Shown: positions 1 through 5,486 of the stretch, piece by piece
Layout: each line of letters opens with the position of its first letter
Position numbering within the stretch: position 1 is the first letter of the stretch
Assembly: GCF_000482805.1 (NCBI RefSeq)
Contig: NZ_AXWT01000039.1
Span: 5,001-12,043, forward strand
Origin: Deinococcus murrayi DSM 11303
Lineage (GTDB): Bacteria > Deinococcota > Deinococci > Deinococcales > Deinococcaceae
DNA: 7,043 nt
Direction: 5' to 3'
The notes under the pieces: model-generated
Databases searched by the model: none
What the model was told of the DNA's origin: nothing
Seen by the model: the letters and a program-made list of their open reading frames with translations, nothing else
Program-made: the position numbers and the translations under genes

Positions 1-7
1 GGCGCGG

Positions 8-859
8 GTGCGCGAGCACTTCCCGGTAGCCTACCTGCTCGTCCTGCTGGGGGGATGGGCGGGGTCGTTCTACGTCCTGCCGGACCATCCCGCCACGCCG
101 ATGGCCCGCTTGGGGACCCTGCTGCACACAACCTCCCTGTACGTATTCCTCTTTATGCGGCGCAAGCCTGTGGTGGCCCAGGGCCAGTCGCTGCTCGCCC
201 TGGCCTTGCTGCTGCTGGTGGCCCTTCCCTACAGCTGGCAGAGCTACGGACAGCTGGGAGCCTTTGATGGCCCAGCGCTGCCCCTGACCCTGGTCTTTAC
301 CCACGGCATGCTCATCCTGGCCCTGCGCTCGTTCGCCGAAGCGCGGGTCGCCCTCGCCGAGGCGCATGCCCGCGCGCAGACCCTGCACGAGCTGGCGCAC
401 CGCGACCCCCTGACGGGCCTGCTCAACCGCCGCGCCCTGGAGCACGACCTCGCCACCTGGCCCTGGCGCGTGGGGGCACTTCTCGCCGTGATGGACGTCG
501 ACGGCCTTAAGGGAGTCAACGACACCCTAGGCCACGCCGCCGGGGACGACCTGCTGCGCCGTTTCGCACACGGCCTCGCTCAGGCAGCGGGGCCGGGGGG
601 CCGTGCCTACCGCATCAGCGGCGACGAGTTCGCCCTGCTGCTGCCGGGCCAGGCGGCTGCCCGTCTAGAGACCCTCGTCGAAGCGGTCGCTGGGGAAGTT
701 CGGCGCACCTACCCTCAGGCGGGTGCCAGCGTGGGCGGGGCGCGGTGGCAGCCGGGCGAAAGCGGGGGCGCTTGGCTGGCCCGCGCCGACCGCGCTATGT
801 ACCGCCACAAGGAGCGCCGCCGACCCAGCCACCAGAGGCCTGAGCTGGAACGGCCCTAG
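8..859 (+). CDS. Membrane-anchored GGDEF diguanylate cyclase, probably 5'-partial
   Basis: Likely makes the second messenger c-di-GMP from two GTP at the inner face of the membrane. Residues about 8-107 hold roughly four hydrophobic segments (near 8-24, 37-50, 60-77 and 89-107). A helical linker follows (108-130), then a GGDEF domain opening with RDPLTGLLNRR (132-142). The metal/GTP region MDVDGLKGVNDTLGH is at 162-176, and the signature appears as SGDEF (204-208), a common active variant of GGDEF. The RxxD inhibitory site normally placed five residues before the signature is absent (GPGG at 195-198), so product inhibition at that site is unlikely. The frame stays open to the left edge and no SD is visible before the GTG at 8, so the true start probably lies outside the window. 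No sensor domain other than the membrane part is seen. The gene converges on the GH43 gene and shares a 4-nt stop overlap with it. The domain call is firm; the start is not. Confidence 0.88.
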   Translation: MREHFPVAYLLVLLGGWAGSFYVLPDHPATPMARLGTLLHTTSLYVFLFMRRKPVVAQGQSLLALALLLLVALPYSWQSYGQLGAFDGPALPLTLVFTHGMLILALRSFAEARVALAEAHARAQTLHELAHRDPLTGLLNRRALEHDLATWPWRVGALLAVMDVDGLKGVNDTLGHAAGDDLLRRFAHGLAQAAGPGGRAYRISGDEFALLLPGQAAARLETLVEAVAGEVRRTYPQAGASVGGARWQPGESGGAWLARADRAMYRHKERRRPSHQRPELERP

Positions 860-864
860 GGCCG
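851..864. repeat. 14-bp perfect palindrome centred on shared stop codons
   Basis: CGGCCCTAGGGCCG reads identically on both strands. Its central CTAG supplies the TAG stop of the GGDEF gene (857-859) and the TAG stop of the convergent GH43 gene (858-856 on the minus strand). No separate terminator with a T-tract is visible between the two genes. Confidence 0.75.
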
Positions 865-1884
865 CGCCGGAGCGGCTTGCGGAGTCAGGCTGGGGCCGCG
901 GAGCACCGCCAAGCCGTTCTTCCAGCTGAGGGCGTCAAGCCGCATGGAGCGCTGCCCACCCCGTTCGTAGCCCACCTTTCCAACAGTCCAGGCGTGGTAA
1001 TACAGCCAGGTTTGCCCCCGGCCATCGGTGATGATGCCCTGCCCGCCGGGTCCGGCCACCTTGCCGGTGGTCGCCAGCCACGGCTCCTCACGGCTGACCT
1101 TGCGAAAGGGACCGGTCGGGCGGGAGGCCACCGCGTAGCCCACCGCGTAGGTGTCACTGTTGTAGTCGGCGGCGCTGTAAAAGAGGTAGTACTTGCCTGC
1201 CCGTGCATACACCTGCGGCGCTTCGATGACGCTGCCCTCCCACAGCGCCCCGTTGTACAGCAGGTCGGTGGGATTCCCGACGAGCCTGAGGCCGTCCGCG
1301 CTGAGTTTTTGCACCCAGATGCCCGTAAACTGCCCGCAGCAGTTGCCGTCGTTTTTCCAGTACAGGTAGCGCTGCCCGTCCCGGTCCTGAAAGGGGCTGG
1401 CATCGATGCTCCCGCCGAGGTCAAGCTGACACACCAGCGGCGTGCCCCGCGTGTCGTTGAAGGGGCCAGTGGGCCGCTGGCTCACCGCCACGCCGATGCA
1501 CTGGCGGCCACTCCCTACGTGGCGGGCGGTGTAGTACAGCACGTATCCGGCGCTCGTGCGGGCCACCTCCGGTGCCCAGGTATAGCCCCCCGTCGCCCAG
1601 CTGCCCAGCCGTCCCATCCCTTCACCCACCCGCTGCCAGCGCACAAGGTCGCTGCTCCTCAAGACGGGCAGGTCCACCCCGCCGCTGTTCGTGCCGTAGG
1701 CGTAATAGGTCCTTCCCACCCGCAGGATGAAGGGGTCGGGAAAGTCGTCGGGAATGACGGGGTTGGTATAGGTGGCGGGTCGCCCCGCCGCGGGCGGCTC
1801 GTTTCCTCCCGCCCAGGCGGGCAACCCTCCTTCCAGCAAGGCGGCGACGAGCAGGGGAGGGGCCAAGAGACGACTGTTCCGCAT
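856..1884 (-). CDS. Secreted glycoside hydrolase family 43 enzyme (arabinosidase/xylosidase type)
   Basis: Predicted inverting glycosidase with a five-bladed beta-propeller, acting outside the membrane on arabinan, arabinoxylan or xylan fragments. The start at 1884 (342 aa) is chosen because CAAGGAG lies just upstream and abuts the permease stop; an ATG 36 nt further upstream would run into the permease and has no such site. Residues 1-25 form a signal peptide with an AWA cleavage site. The mature part begins with TYTNPVIPDDFPDPF. The three GH43 acidic residues are recognisable: base D50 (FPDPF), pKa-modulating D161 (GSIDASPF) and general acid E221 (SVIEAPQVY). H297 in YYHAW matches the conserved propeller His. 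Four cysteines (129, 152, 182, 183), including a vicinal CC in KNDGNCCG, could form disulfides in the exported protein. It is the last gene of the transport operon, one base after the MalG-type permease stop. Family is firm; exact substrate is unknown, as GH43 includes xylosidases, arabinofuranosidases, endo-arabinanases and galactanases. Confidence 0.88.
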   Translation of the reverse strand: MRNSRLLAPPLLVAALLEGGLPAWAGGNEPPAAGRPATYTNPVIPDDFPDPFILRVGRTYYAYGTNSGGVDLPVLRSSDLVRWQRVGEGMGRLGSWATGGYTWAPEVARTSAGYVLYYTARHVGSGRQCIGVAVSQRPTGPFNDTRGTPLVCQLDLGGSIDASPFQDRDGQRYLYWKNDGNCCGQFTGIWVQKLSADGLRLVGNPTDLLYNGALWEGSVIEAPQVYARAGKYYLFYSAADYNSDTYAVGYAVASRPTGPFRKVSREEPWLATTGKVAGPGGQGIITDGRGQTWLYYHAWTVGKVGYERGGQRSMRLDALSWKNGLAVLRGPSLTPQAAPARP

Positions 1885-1885
1885 C

Positions 1886-2776
1886 TCACTCCTTGAGGCC
1901 TGTCGTCGACAGGCCTTCAATCAGGTAGCGCTGCGCGAGCAGGTAGGCGACCAGCACCGGGATGCTGGCGATGGCCGTCGAGGCCATCAATTTGCCGTAG
2001 TCGGTCACGTAGCGCTGCGAAAAGGTGTTCACGCCGACGGGCAACGTGAGCTTGTCGAGGTCGGTAATCACAAAGGTTGGCCAGATGAAGTTGTTCCACG
2101 ACCCCATAAAGGCAAACACCCCCAGCGTGACCAGTGAAGGAATGCTCAGCGGCAAAATCACGTGCCGCAGCACTTGCAAGCTGCTCGCGCCGTCCAGCCG
2201 CGCCGCTTCCTCCAACTCGCGGGGAATGCTCAGAAAAAACTGCCGCAACAAAAACACCCCAAAAGCCCCCGCCAGCCCCGGCCAGATGAGCGCGTGGAAG
2301 GAGTTGATCCAGTCGAAGCGAATCATCATCAGGTAGGTGGGAATCAGGGTGACGATGCCCGGCACCATCATCGACCCCAGGATGAACCAGAAAATCGCCT
2401 CGCGCCCTGGAAAGCGCATCCGCGCAAGCGGATAGGCGGTCAGCGCACACAGCGCCACGTGCAGCACCGTGAAGACCGTCGCAACGAAAAAGGAGTTCCA
2501 CATCCAGCGCAGGATGTTGCCGTCGGGTGAGGTCAGCACCTCGCGGTAGTTCTCCAGGGTGGGCCGGGCGGGCACCCACTGGGTCGGCGTGGAGATGACG
2601 TCCACTTCCGGCTTGACCGAGGTCGCCAGCATCCAATACACCGGTGCGAGGAAGATGACGGCCAGCACGCACAGCAGCGCGAAACGCGGCAGGTCACGCG
2701 GCAGCCGGAAGCGGCCAGGGGGCCTTCCTGCCCTGGTCTGCGGGGCTGCTGAGGCGCGGGTCGAGGGCGCGGCCAC
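1886..2776 (-). CDS. Sugar ABC transporter permease, MalG type (CUT1 family)
   Basis: Second membrane subunit of a carbohydrate importer in the inner membrane, pairing with the MalF-type protein encoded upstream. With the GTG start at 2776 it is 296 aa, normal for MalG-like subunits. Hydrophobic segments occur near 31-50, 93-116, 126-150, 162-182, 212-235 and 264-283. The cytoplasmic EAA loop that docks the ATPase is clear: EEAARLDGASS at 189-199, followed by the ILPLSIP end of the motif (207-213). The N-terminal stretch before the first membrane segment (about 30 residues) is Pro/Arg-rich. The start is chosen for its good SD (AGGAGG 6 nt upstream, within the end of the preceding gene) and because GTG lies one base after that gene's TAG. 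A longer upstream reading would overlap the MalF gene and look non-native. Located between the MalF-type gene and the secreted GH43 gene, which suggests uptake of GH43 products. Confidence 0.92.
   Translation of the reverse strand: MAAPSTRASAAPQTRAGRPPGRFRLPRDLPRFALLCVLAVIFLAPVYWMLATSVKPEVDVISTPTQWVPARPTLENYREVLTSPDGNILRWMWNSFFVATVFTVLHVALCALTAYPLARMRFPGREAIFWFILGSMMVPGIVTLIPTYLMMIRFDWINSFHALIWPGLAGAFGVFLLRQFFLSIPRELEEAARLDGASSLQVLRHVILPLSIPSLVTLGVFAFMGSWNNFIWPTFVITDLDKLTLPVGVNTFSQRYVTDYGKLMASTAIASIPVLVAYLLAQRYLIEGLSTTGLKE
1889..1894 (-). promoter_or_regulatory. SD of secreted GH43 gene, abutting permease stop
   Basis: AAGGAG lies inside the end of the MalG-type permease gene, directly before its TGA stop (1888-1886). 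Then come one base and the ATG at 1884. Ribosomes ending the permease would sit on this site, so the two genes are probably translationally coupled. The site decides the GH43 start. Confidence 0.75.
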
Positions 2777-2777
2777 C

Positions 2778-3743
2778 CTATCCCTCCTCCCCGCCCCTCG
2801 CGTCCCGCGCCATGATGCGGAACTGCAAGTACGTAAACACCAGCATGGCCAGCCCGAACAAAAAGGCCATCGCCGAGGCGCTGGAGAACTGGTTGTTGGC
2901 AAAAGCTTCCTCGGTGATGTACTGCATCACGCTTTGGGTCGTGCGGTTGGGGCCGCCCCCCGTAATCACCAGCGTCTGCCCGAAGAGCTGGAAGCTCGCC
3001 AGCACGGTCGTCACGAACACAAACAGCGTGACCGGCCCCAGCAGCGGCCAGGTGATAAAGCGGAACTTGGCCCAGGAGGTGGCCCCATCGATGTCGGCGG
3101 CCTCGTAGTAGCTCGGCGAGATGTTGCCCAGTGCGGCGAGATAGAGGGTCATGTTAAAGCCAATCGTCCACCAGACGGTGCCCACAATCACGGGGACCCA
3201 GGCCAGCCCCTCGGACGAGAGAAAGGGCACGGGCGGCAAGCCGAACAGGTCGCTGCGAACGGCATTCACCAGCCCAATCTGGTTGTCGAACATCCAGCGC
3301 CACAGGATGCCCATCACCGACACCGTCAGAATCCCCGGCAAAAAGAACACCGACCGAAACAAGGCCCGCCCGAAGATGGGCCGGTGCAGCAGCAGCGCCA
3401 GCCCCAACGCCGTGCCGATGAGGAGCGGCACACTCACGAGCGTGAAAAAGCCGGTGTTCTTCATCGAGTTCCAGAAAAACTGCGATTGCGGCGTTTCCGG
3501 GTCAAAGAGGTTGCGGTAGTACTCCAGCCCCACAAAGGGCCGGGTCTCGGCGAGCAGGTCCCAGCGGTGCAGGCTCACCCACAGGCCATAGCCCACCGGA
3601 TACACCACAAACACCGCAAACAGCGCCATGAAGGGCAGCAGATAGAGGTAAGGAGAGAGCGGATGGCCCTCGCGCTTCCCTCTGCGGCGGCGGCGGGTCA
3701 GGGGAGGGCGCGTCCCCTCCTGGCCCGGCACGCTCAGGCTCAT
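2778..3743 (-). CDS. Sugar ABC transporter permease, MalF type (CUT1 family)
   Basis: First membrane subunit of the carbohydrate importer, 321 aa. A basic N-terminus (RRRRRGKREG, 17-26) precedes the first membrane helix (about 31-55). Further hydrophobic segments lie near 98-119, 129-150, 182-205, 234-257 and 290-309. The EAA loop is YYEAADIDGATSWAKFRFI (212-230), ending in WPLLGP; this segment contacts the ATPase coupling helix in the family. The second conserved feature of MalF-like proteins, VITGGGPNRTTQ (259-270), is also present. The chosen ATG at 3743 has only a weak GGGGGT upstream, but it overlaps the stop of a 30-codon ORF (ATGA) that carries a very strong SD, so translation is probably coupled. 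Extending the frame upstream to 4040 would overlap the binding-protein gene and yields residues unlike a permease. No ATPase gene is seen nearby. Confidence 0.92.
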   Translation of the reverse strand: MSLSVPGQEGTRPPLTRRRRRGKREGHPLSPYLYLLPFMALFAVFVVYPVGYGLWVSLHRWDLLAETRPFVGLEYYRNLFDPETPQSQFFWNSMKNTGFFTLVSVPLLIGTALGLALLLHRPIFGRALFRSVFFLPGILTVSVMGILWRWMFDNQIGLVNAVRSDLFGLPPVPFLSSEGLAWVPVIVGTVWWTIGFNMTLYLAALGNISPSYYEAADIDGATSWAKFRFITWPLLGPVTLFVFVTTVLASFQLFGQTLVITGGGPNRTTQSVMQYITEEAFANNQFSSASAMAFLFGLAMLVFTYLQFRIMARDARGGEEG

Positions 3744-3832
3744 GGCTGGACCCCCGGTGGGTACCAAGGCCACCGCGAGGGAGGACACACTCGGCCCTCG
3801 CGGGTGGGCGGGACAGGTCGTAAGCCGGTCAT
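3740..3832 (-). CDS. Putative 30-aa Pro-rich leader peptide coupled to the MalF gene
   Basis: ATG at 3832 is preceded by GAGGAGG with a 6-nt spacer, the best ribosome-binding site in the gap between the binding-protein and permease genes. The frame runs 30 codons and stops at TGA 3742-3740, overlapping the permease ATG as ATGA. The predicted peptide has nine prolines, with PP at residues 8-9, 17-18 and 25-26 (the last as PPG), a WPWYPP stretch at 21-26, and Pro as its final residue before UGA. PPG is a known EF-P-dependent ribosome-pausing motif, and a terminal Pro codon slows release in leaders such as TnaC. The role here, as a coupling device or a pausing leader, is an inference. It could also simply deliver ribosomes to the weak permease start. 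No homologue is recognised. The codon composition is plausible for this genome but too short to test. Confidence 0.5.
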   Translation of the reverse strand: MTGLRPVPPTREGRVCPPSRWPWYPPGVQP

Positions 3833-3838
3833 GGCGTA

Positions 3839-3845
3839 CCTCCTC
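3839..3845 (-). promoter_or_regulatory. Strong SD serving the leader ORF
   Basis: GAGGAGG on the minus strand, 6 nt before the leader ATG at 3832 and five bases after the preceding hairpin. The MalF-type gene itself, 90 nt further on, has only a weak purine run, so this site probably drives translation of both through coupling. Confidence 0.6.
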
Positions 3846-3850
3846 GGCAG

Positions 3851-3896
3851 CAGGGCAGGGGGGGAATCCCCCAACATGCCGGGGAAGCCTGCCCTG
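3851..3896 (-). promoter_or_regulatory. Intercistronic hairpin between binding-protein and permease genes
   Basis: Perfect 9-bp inverted repeat: CAGGGCAGG at 3896-3888 and CCTGCCCTG at 3859-3851, read on the minus strand. The 28-nt interior can fold again: GGGGG/CCCCC with a 3-nt loop, or alternatively UCCCC with GGGGA further upstream. No U-run follows on the minus strand, so it is not a standard intrinsic terminator for the operon. In maltose-type operons an element in this place protects the binding-protein mRNA from 3' decay and lowers permease output; the same role is inferred here. It ends five bases before the leader SD and could also affect access to it. Confidence 0.6.
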
Positions 3897-3934
3897 TCCC
3901 TTTTCTTCCTTACCTACCTTGGCCAAACTGGGAG

Positions 3935-5248
3935 TTACTGGAAGGTCTTGCGCGCCTGCGCAATCTGCTTGTTCGCCTCGTTGACCCCGGCGTCGAGGGC
4001 CGCTTTCACGCTCATTTTGCCGCTGTAAGCGTTGGCCCAAGCGTTGTCAAAGGGACCGAGCACCTGCCCGCCCCAAGGGAAGCCGGAGGTCGCGTAGATG
4101 TTGTCCAACTTCTCGAAGACGCCTGCGATGGGCCGGCTTTCAAACGCCTTGTTTTGCGCCACCGCGGGCATCACCGGTAGGCTGCCGGTTTCCGTCCAGG
4201 TGAGGTTTTGCGCGGGCGAGGTCATCCAGTTGATAAAGGTGAGGGCCGCCTGCCGTTTGTTGGGGTCGTACCCGGCCCGCTGCCGCGGCAGGGTCATGTG
4301 GCTGCTGCCGCCCCAGGCCGCGTCCTGCTTGGAGCCGATGCGCGGCACAAAAGCCACCCCGAAGTTCAGCTTCTGGCTCTCAAAGCGGTCGAGGTACCAC
4401 TGCCCCGATGGGAAGAAACACACCTTGCCCTGGCTAAAGGCCGCGAGTTCAGCTTCTTCCGTGCTGTTGGGCCGGGCCACGTTGTGCTTCTGAACCAAGT
4501 CCACGAGGAACTGCACGGCTTCGACGGCCTGCGGCGAGTTGAAGCTCGCATTGAGGTTCTTGTCGACGAGCGAGCCGCCGTTTTGCAGGATGGCGGCGTA
4601 GGCCATCCGTGCGCCCACCCAGTTGTTGTAGAGGCTGATGCCCCAGGTGTCGAGGTTCTTCGGGTCAAAGCCCGCTTGCCCCGGTTTGCGCCCCGCCCGG
4701 TCGGTCGTGCAGGTGCGGGCCGCCGCGAGCAGCTCGGCGCGGGTGGTGGGGACTTTCGTGACCCCGGCTTTCTTCATCAGGTCCTTGTTGTAGAACATGA
4801 CGTACGCCACCGAGGAAATCGGGACCCCGTAGGACTTGCCCTCATAGTCGGCAGTTTTAAACAGCGGCCCGTAAAAGCGCGACTTCTGAATGCCCGCCGC
4901 CCGCAGCTCCGCGTCACTCAGAGGCGAGACGGCCCCCCGCGCGATGAAGTTGGTGATTTGGTCCTCGTTGATGACCACAATGTCGGGGGCACGGCCCGAA
5001 GCCACCAGCGACGGCAGTTGCTGCCAGGTGGTGCCCCAGGGCTGGGCCTGCGCCCTTACCTCGATGTTGGGGTGCGCCGCATTGAACTGGGCAATCAGCC
5101 GCTCCATCACCGGGCGGTCAGCTCCGGTAAAGCCGTGCAGGTACGTCAGGGTAACCTTTGGCCCCCGGTAGGTTGAAGTCTGGGCCGCGGCAACGCCGCC
5201 GAGACCAGCCGCGAGAAGCAGGGCGGTAACACTGAGGGTCCGGTTCAT
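3935..5248 (-). CDS. Extracellular sugar-binding protein of the ABC importer (family 1)
   Basis: Captures sugar or oligosaccharide outside the membrane and delivers it to the permease pair. The 437-aa length is usual for CUT1 binding proteins. The signal peptide is residues 1-22 (Arg3, hydrophobic core [14 protein letters not shown] before Q23); no lipobox cysteine is present, so it is not a classic lipoprotein. Family features: an N-lobe opening [25 protein letters not shown] (32-56), [10 protein letters not shown] (88-97), [22 protein letters not shown] (141-162), the [16 protein letters not shown] stretch (271-286), and [10 protein letters not shown] (354-363). Two cysteines (180 and 277) could pair. 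AGGAGG four bases upstream supports the ATG at 5248. First gene of the minus-strand operon, divergent from the cytosolic GH43 gene. The substrate is inferred from the GH43 neighbours (arabino- or xylo-oligosaccharides), not from the sequence itself. Confidence 0.93.
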   Translation of the reverse strand: MNRTLSVTALLLAAGLGGVAAAQTSTYRGPKVTLTYLHGFTGADRPVMERLIAQFNAAHPNIEVRAQAQPWGTTWQQLPSLVASGRAPDIVVINEDQITNFIARGAVSPLSDAELRAAGIQKSRFYGPLFKTADYEGKSYGVPISSVAYVMFYNKDLMKKAGVTKVPTTRAELLAAARTCTTDRAGRKPGQAGFDPKNLDTWGISLYNNWVGARMAYAAILQNGGSLVDKNLNASFNSPQAVEAVQFLVDLVQKHNVARPNSTEEAELAAFSQGKVCFFPSGQWYLDRFESQKLNFGVAFVPRIGSKQDAAWGGSSHMTLPRQRAGYDPNKRQAALTFINWMTSPAQNLTWTETGSLPVMPAVAQNKAFESRPIAGVFEKLDNIYATSGFPWGGQVLGPFDNAWANAYSGKMSVKAALDAGVNEANKQIAQARKTFQ

Positions 5249-5252
5249 GGTG

Positions 5253-5258
5253 CCTCCT
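5253..5258 (-). promoter_or_regulatory. Consensus SD of the binding-protein gene
   Basis: AGGAGG followed by CACC and the ATG at 5248. The full consensus fits a highly translated periplasmic component. Confidence 0.7.
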
Positions 5259-5347
5259 GGAAAAAGAGGGAAGGGGGACGCAATCCTCGGCGGTGGGCGC
5301 AGGCGCTCCTGACTTCAAAGGCAGCCACTCCAGGAACAGAAAGCCCC

Positions 5348-5368
5348 GCCGAACCTCGCTCGTTCGGC
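5348..5368. promoter_or_regulatory. Inverted repeat A in the divergent control region
   Basis: Perfect 7-bp arms GCCGAAC and GTTCGGC separated by 7 nt (CTCGCTC). It would fall in the 5' untranslated part of the binding-protein transcript if the -10 at 5400-5408 is used. It could be an operator or a leader-RNA hairpin; there is no T-tract to make it a terminator. Confidence 0.45.
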
Positions 5369-5396
5369 AGCCGCCATGTCTAAAGGATTGCTTGAC

Positions 5397-5422
5397 GCGA
5401 GCATATCACCCCGCTTGCTCGC
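5397..5422. promoter_or_regulatory. Inverted repeat B overlapping the candidate -10 element
   Basis: Perfect 7-bp arms GCGAGCA and TGCTCGC around a 12-nt spacer. The left arm overlaps the predicted extended -10 of the binding-protein promoter, which is where a repressor would block initiation. Which regulator family might bind is not evident. Confidence 0.45.
5400..5408 (-). promoter_or_regulatory. Candidate extended -10 of the transport operon
   Basis: TGATATGCT on the minus strand matches the TGn plus -10 hexamer pattern (TATGCT). No good -35 sits 16-18 bp upstream, so the call rests on the extended -10 alone. It would give a 5' leader of about 145 nt before the binding-protein ATG. Confidence 0.3.
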
Positions 5423-5438
5423 CCTCTCTGTCACACTG

Positions 5439-5456
5439 CGGTCACCCGATTGACCG
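5439..5456. promoter_or_regulatory. Inverted repeat C upstream of the cytosolic GH43 gene
   Basis: CGGTCACCCGATTGACCG has perfect 6-bp arms with a 6-nt spacer, ending 30 bp before the GH43 ATG. A further GTCAC copy at 5430-5434 lies 11 bp (one helical turn) from the one in the left arm. This is a candidate operator for the plus-strand gene. No convincing -35/-10 pair was found for that gene, although TTTATT at 5461-5466 could be a -10. Confidence 0.42.
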
Positions 5457-5486
5457 AATCTTTATTCCTGCCCCCCCGGAGACGCC

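Noticed and set aside
877..1896. Long plus-strand frame opposite the secreted GH43 gene
   Set aside because: The minus-strand frame shows signal peptide, catalytic motifs and SD, while this frame has no recognisable features.
2774..2902. N-terminal extension of the MalG-type permease to an ATG at 2902
   Set aside because: It would overlap the MalF-type gene by over 120 nt and has a poor start context; GTG 2776 has a good SD and a 1-nt junction.
3851..3910. Intrinsic terminator for the plus strand, since a T-rich run follows the stem in that direction
   Set aside because: No plus-strand gene ends here, and the outer stem has a long, structured interior; an intercistronic role on the minus strand fits better.
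2559..4028. Long open plus-strand frame opposite the two permease genes
   Set aside because: It is a shadow of the high-GC permease codons: rich in His, Arg, Gln and Pro, with no domain-like pattern, and spanning a gene boundary and an intergenic hairpin.
3744..4040. N-terminal extension of the MalF-type permease into the binding-protein gene
   Set aside because: It would overlap the end of the binding-protein gene, and its residues do not resemble a permease N-terminus.
5392..5420. TTGACG at 5392-5397 as -35 of the cytosolic GH43 gene
   Set aside because: At a 17-bp spacing the -10 position reads TTGCTC, a poor match, so no promoter was called there.
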